In this document: positions 39,189 to 42,034 of the stretch, in pieces
How positions within the stretch are numbered: position 1 is the first letter of the stretch
Layout of the letters: every line of letters starts with the position of its first letter
Assembly: GCF_900113935.1 (NCBI RefSeq)
Contig: NZ_FORF01000021.1
Coordinates: forward strand, 1 to 42,034
Direction of reading: 5' to 3'
Origin: Aquamicrobium aerolatum DSM 21857
GTDB lineage: Bacteria; Pseudomonadota; Alphaproteobacteria; Rhizobiales; Rhizobiaceae
DNA length: 42,034 nt
The notes under the pieces: generated by a model
Database searches by the model: none
Told to the model about the DNA's origin: nothing
Seen by the model: only the letters and a program-made list of their open reading frames with translations
Translations under genes and position numbers: made by a program

Positions 39189-39259
39189 GGCTCGTTCCTT
39201 TCTTGGGGGAGGATCGGCTTTGATAACTCGGATCATGCGCTTTGCCTCACGCAGCTACA

Positions 39260-39273
39260 TTGAGTTTGCGCAA
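39260..39273 (-). promoter_or_regulatory. NnrR/FNR-type box upstream of pseudoazurin
   Basis: TTGAGTTTGCGCAA fits TTG-N8-CAA, the loose consensus for NnrR (nitric-oxide responsive) sites of the CRP/FNR family. Its spacing to the gene start is close to that of the FNR box before the universal stress gene. Confidence 0.5.
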
Positions 39274-39343
39274 ATCGTCGAAATCTTTCCAGTAGGTGAC
39301 GAATGGTTATCACAAATGAATGGGAATTCAGCCGGTAACGCGC

Positions 39344-39372
39344 TTGACAGGTCGGCCAAGCCTCTCGTATAT
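39344..39372 (+). promoter_or_regulatory. Promoter of tRNA-Met
   Basis: TTGACA (39344-39349), a 17-bp spacer and GTATAT (39367-39372) form a strong sigma-70-type promoter 59 bp before the tRNA. Confidence 0.65.
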
Positions 39373-39431
39373 CCGCGCCACCTCACGACGACATGCGGAG
39401 AGCGCTTCAGCGGTCTTCTTTTTGTCTACGG

Positions 39432-39508
39432 GGCGGAGTAGCTCAGTTGGTTAGAGCAGAGGAATCATAATCCTTGTGTCGGCGGTTCAAATCCGTCCTC
39501 CGCTACCA
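39432..39508 (+). tRNA. Elongator tRNA-Met (anticodon CAT)
   Basis: This 77-nt tRNA has encoded CCA: acceptor GGCGGAG pairs with CTCCGCT (one G-T), anticodon loop with CAT in GAATCATAATCC, and T-arm GGCGGTTCAAATCCGTC. The absence of a C-A mismatch at the end of the acceptor argues against initiator tRNA; tRNA-Ile with a modified CAT anticodon is the remaining alternative. It is the probable integration site of the island that begins with the integrase 92 bp downstream. Confidence 0.92.
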
Positions 39509-39599
39509 TTGATCCCGAATAGGAAAATCAGCTAGTTAATGGAGCCAGGAGGTTCCAGAGACTGTGTGACATCTCACGCCAATGTACGCGGAGATGTTA

Positions 39600-41456
39600 A
39601 TGGCACGGACTTCCTATCTCGCGCGGCGCGAGGGTCGCTATTTCATGCAGGCCCGTTTTGCCGTGCAATGTGCACCGCTTATCGGTAAACCGCTCTATCG
39701 TGCCTCCCTCGGAACAAGCGATTACCGCACGGCTCGAATGAGGCTCCTAGAATGCCTTGGCTGGTTTCACCGCATGAATGACAGCGTAGATTACACGTCC
39801 CTCTTCCAGAAGAACGTTGCCGAGCTCCGGGCATATCTTCAGGACTGCTGGCCCATCTCGGATGAACGTCTGTTCGCCCGCCGGAGCTACGAGGAGCTTC
39901 TCAAGAACCTGAACCGCAAGGCGCAGGCAGCAGGGTGCGGGCCTGACATGATCGAGCCCGAGTTTCCGTCGCTGTTCAGGACATTCGTTCAGCAGAACGT
40001 CGAGGCGGAAGCCTATCTGCGGAAGGCCGAGCGCGTCCGCAACTACGAACGAGGACGTGCGGACATGCAAGCAGCCGTCCAGTTCGGTGCGGTCCCTGAT
40101 AGCTTTCAGCGGCCATTGTCGGCACCGCCTCACGCGCCGCGATCCTACCCCATCGCAGCGAGCCCGATGGTCGCAACGCGAGCAGAGCAAAGTTCGCACG
40201 CGCCGGAACGGACAGAAGAGACCGCGACCAAGCACGTCCCACCGTTCTCCGCTGCCCTTGCCGAATATCTAAAGGAGCGGCGGGAAGCGGGCGACAGTGC
40301 CGACGCGTTGCGCGAAGTGGAATTGATCATTCAGTTCTTGATCGACCAGTTCGCAGACGTGGACGTCGGTTCATTCGATGGCGGGCAAGCGCAGGAACTC
40401 GATACCATGCTTCCCGACATTCCGGACCGCAAGAACATTCCCCGCGAGCATTGCGTCTCGCTGGCCACGCGATATGCCTACGCCCAGAAACATGGCTGGA
40501 CGGAACTGAAGCGTCTGACGGAGGCCCGCATCCGGAACGGCTATCACAACGCTCTGTCCAAGTTCTTTGGCTGGCTTATCACAAAGGGCTACTACCCGCA
40601 CGCGAAGCCGATCTTCAAGGAGATCAGCGGCAAGAACCTCGTTTCCCTTCCGAGGGATTCGTTCGAAAGCGATGAGATCAAGCTCATGTTCTCGCAGCCG
40701 CTGTTCATAGGCTGCGAAGCGCCGAAACGCATCTGGAAACCGGGAACCGTCTTCATCCAGTCCCATCTCTACTGGGGCTATATCATCTTGGTGCTTCATG
40801 GCCTCCGGATCAGCGAACTTGGCCAGATCGAGATCGAGGACATCGTTCAGCGCAACAGCATTTACTATATCGACTTGCGTGGTTTCGATCCTAAAAAGGG
40901 GCGCGTTGCGATCGAGGATCAGAAGCGGTTCAAGACGGCCAGCTCGGAGCGTCTCGTACCGATGCATCCCCTCGTCATCGAACTCGGGCTGCTCGAACGC
41001 GTCAAAGAACTGAAGGAAAGAGGCTGTCCCGTTCTGTTTCCCGAATGGGAGCCCTATCCCAAGCCGAATGGCGAATTGCGGTGGGGGCAGCCGATCACAA
41101 AAAGCTGGCAATACCTGAAGACGAAAATCGGCATCACGCGCGCGGATGTGACCGCCTATTCGACCCGACACACCTACGCCGATTTCCTCGATTCCACAGG
41201 GGTCAGTCATCGCGGCCGAATGCGCGCCATGGGTCACTCGACCAAGGGCGACATTCCCGCTGGATACGGCTCCAAGAAACGCTTCACCGCGCGCGACCTT
41301 GATGAGATCCTGTCGATCGCCTCGCCGGAAATCCAGTTCATGAGTGAGACGCTGTTGAAGGCCAAGGCCGAAGCAGATGAGGGACGGCTGACCGTGGTGA
41401 AGCCATGGCTCCACCGTAGCAATTGGTCCAAACACTATAGGGAGAAATTCGGATAA
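39600..41456 (+). CDS. Tyrosine recombinase / integrase (DUF6538 type)
   Basis: The 618-residue integrase inserts or excises a genomic island. The N-terminus (ARTSYLARREGRYFMQARF, then SLGTSDYRTARMR) is the DUF6538 domain seen in proteobacterial island integrases. A linker (about 150-215), rich in Pro/Ala/Arg, precedes a core-binding domain (FSAALAEYLKER). The catalytic domain shows Arg in HGLRISELG (R403), YSTRHTYADF (R523, with Tyr in place of the box II His), MGHS (H546) and Tyr in AGYG (Y556). ATG at 39600 has GGAG upstream. The gene lies directly after tRNA-Met and reads away from it. Confidence 0.92.
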   Translation: MARTSYLARREGRYFMQARFAVQCAPLIGKPLYRASLGTSDYRTARMRLLECLGWFHRMNDSVDYTSLFQKNVAELRAYLQDCWPISDERLFARRSYEELLKNLNRKAQAAGCGPDMIEPEFPSLFRTFVQQNVEAEAYLRKAERVRNYERGRADMQAAVQFGAVPDSFQRPLSAPPHAPRSYPIAASPMVATRAEQSSHAPERTEETATKHVPPFSAALAEYLKERREAGDSADALREVELIIQFLIDQFADVDVGSFDGGQAQELDTMLPDIPDRKNIPREHCVSLATRYAYAQKHGWTELKRLTEARIRNGYHNALSKFFGWLITKGYYPHAKPIFKEISGKNLVSLPRDSFESDEIKLMFSQPLFIGCEAPKRIWKPGTVFIQSHLYWGYIILVLHGLRISELGQIEIEDIVQRNSIYYIDLRGFDPKKGRVAIEDQKRFKTASSERLVPMHPLVIELGLLERVKELKERGCPVLFPEWEPYPKPNGELRWGQPITKSWQYLKTKIGITRADVTAYSTRHTYADFLDSTGVSHRGRMRAMGHSTKGDIPAGYGSKKRFTARDLDEILSIASPEIQFMSETLLKAKAEADEGRLTVVKPWLHRSNWSKHYREKFG

Positions 41457-41501
41457 CCACTGCAAGGGCGCCTGCCACGGGATGCGGTTCTCTGTCAGCA
41501 C

Positions 41502-41921
41502 TCAGGCGCCTCCCGGCGGTTTCGGCCCTGATGCTGTGGCGGTTTCCGCCCCGGCCAGTTCCTCGAGCAGTCGAGCGACTTCCAGCAGGCTACCCCTACT
41601 CAGCGACAGGGAGGCGACGCCCGCCTCTGCATCAGCAAGCGCGGCGTCGGCCTCGCCACGCCACGCGGCCATGATGGTTTCCTCCGAACGTCCCGGCCGT
41701 GTCCAGATCGACAAGCGGTTGATCTCGCCTTTAGCGATCTGTTCAGCGACCCACTGGCGGACTACAGGATCGGCAATGCGCGACATCAGCGCAACCGCGG
41801 CATCCTTGCGCGCGGCAGGACGGCGCAGGTCAGCCATTAGCTGCGTGAACGATGGCCGGGAGCGGGAGCGCCCCGCCCTAGAAGCGGCAGGCCGGGGCCC
41901 AAGAGGCATATCGCCGCCCAT
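41502..41921 (-). CDS. Unrecognised protein next to the right IS copy
   Basis: I do not recognise this frame. About 139 residues if it starts at ATG 41921; the frame stays open to a TTG at 41948 made by the IS tip, so the original start may be cut away. The middle contains LMSRIADPVVRQWVAEQIAK and RLSIWTRPGR, the rest is Ala/Arg/Glu-rich helix; no signal peptide or membrane segment. The C-terminus (SGPKPPGGA) is Pro/Gly-rich. It converges on the integrase (45-bp gap) and is probably island cargo. An overlapping frame on the other strand is Ser/Ala-rich and looks like a shadow. Confidence 0.5.
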   Translation of the reverse strand: MGGDMPLGPRPAASRAGRSRSRPSFTQLMADLRRPAARKDAAVALMSRIADPVVRQWVAEQIAKGEINRLSIWTRPGRSEETIMAAWRGEADAALADAEAGVASLSLSRGSLLEVARLLEELAGAETATASGPKPPGGA

Positions 41922-41942
41922 ACCCCGCTCATAGTCCGTGAT

Positions 41943-42034
41943 TGTCAATGACCGTGGAAACGGGACCCCGCCTTTTCGTGTAAAAGGGACCCCGGTTAGA
42001 GCTTGTGAAGGGCACGCCGGTTAGCGCCCGATCA
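41943..42034 (-). mobile_element. IS21-family terminus, right copy (inverted)
   Basis: The 92 bases to the window edge are the exact reverse complement of 252-343. The tip TGTCAATGACC starts at 41943; imperfect 16-bp repeats ending in GGGACCCC begin at 41954 and 41978. The istB of this copy would lie to the right on the minus strand. The outward-facing TTGACA (41948-41943 on the minus strand) points into the unrecognised gene. Confidence 0.9.

Noticed and set aside
41482-41934. Plus-strand frame opposite the unrecognised gene
   Set aside because: It is Ser/Ala/Arg-rich with low complexity and no domain; the minus-strand frame has a more protein-like composition.
41457-41942. Missing E1/E2 part of the CBASS locus at the right IS copy
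   Set aside because: The right-hand frame has no GxGxxG nucleotide loop or catalytic-cysteine motif and does not continue the E2 sequence.

Overview
The window looks like a chromosomal segment of an alphaproteobacterium of the order Hyphomicrobiales (Rhizobiales), probably near Mesorhizobium, Aminobacter or other Phyllobacteriaceae. The basis is GC-rich coding DNA, a 1266-residue B12-dependent ribonucleotide reductase, CHASE3 and HisKA_2 sensor kinases, cyclopropane-fatty-acid synthase, pseudoazurin and CRP/FNR-type boxes. The genus is inferred from protein character, not from a search. Most of the window (about 2.0-39.5 kb) is ordinary housekeeping and metabolic DNA. The two edges are accessory.

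Left edge (1-2023): the 3' end of an IS21-family istB and the element's terminus (to 343) interrupt a type II CBASS anti-phage locus. An intact CD-NTase gene is followed by an E2-like (Cap2-type) gene that is cut after 88 codons, just before its expected catalytic cysteine. Right edge (39.4-42.0 kb): elongator tRNA-Met, a tyrosine recombinase of the DUF6538 type immediately downstream (a tRNA-integrated island), an unrecognised gene, and then the same IS terminus in opposite orientation. The first 92 bp of the IS terminus (252-343) and the last 92 bp of the window (41943-42034) are a perfect inverted repeat, so two IS copies bracket about 41.6 kb with their istB-side ends facing inward.

Middle, left to right: nrdJ with a long leader and a candidate NrdR-box pair; a Pit phosphate transporter; a Nudix hydrolase; xanthine phosphoribosyltransferase; a universal stress protein behind a perfect FNR/FixK box; a CinA-type protein; an alpha/beta hydrolase; tRNA-Leu(TAA) followed by a decayed 60-nt copy of its own 3' end (scar of a lost element); adenine deaminase; a three-gene phosphorelay cluster; a DUF900 lipoprotein hydrolase; short-form IlvA coupled to a DUF1697 gene that appears to start at CTG; an RhlE helicase with a 321-nt leader carrying a terminator-like hairpin; an MFS transporter; a membrane-anchored hydrolase; the cysK-alaX-sseA-GNAT operon; an OmpA-domain lipid-export-type periplasmic protein; Tat-exported CpdB; Cfa; succinate-semialdehyde dehydrogenase; a copper P-type ATPase behind a CueR/HmrR-type promoter; an AidB-like acyl-CoA dehydrogenase; a YbaN-like membrane protein; and pseudoazurin behind an NnrR/FNR-type box.

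The system of most interest is the broken CBASS locus and its relation to the two inverted IS copies and the tRNA-Met island. The regulatory leaders of nrdJ and rhlE and the CTG start are smaller leads. All function calls rest on motifs read by eye; no database search was possible.
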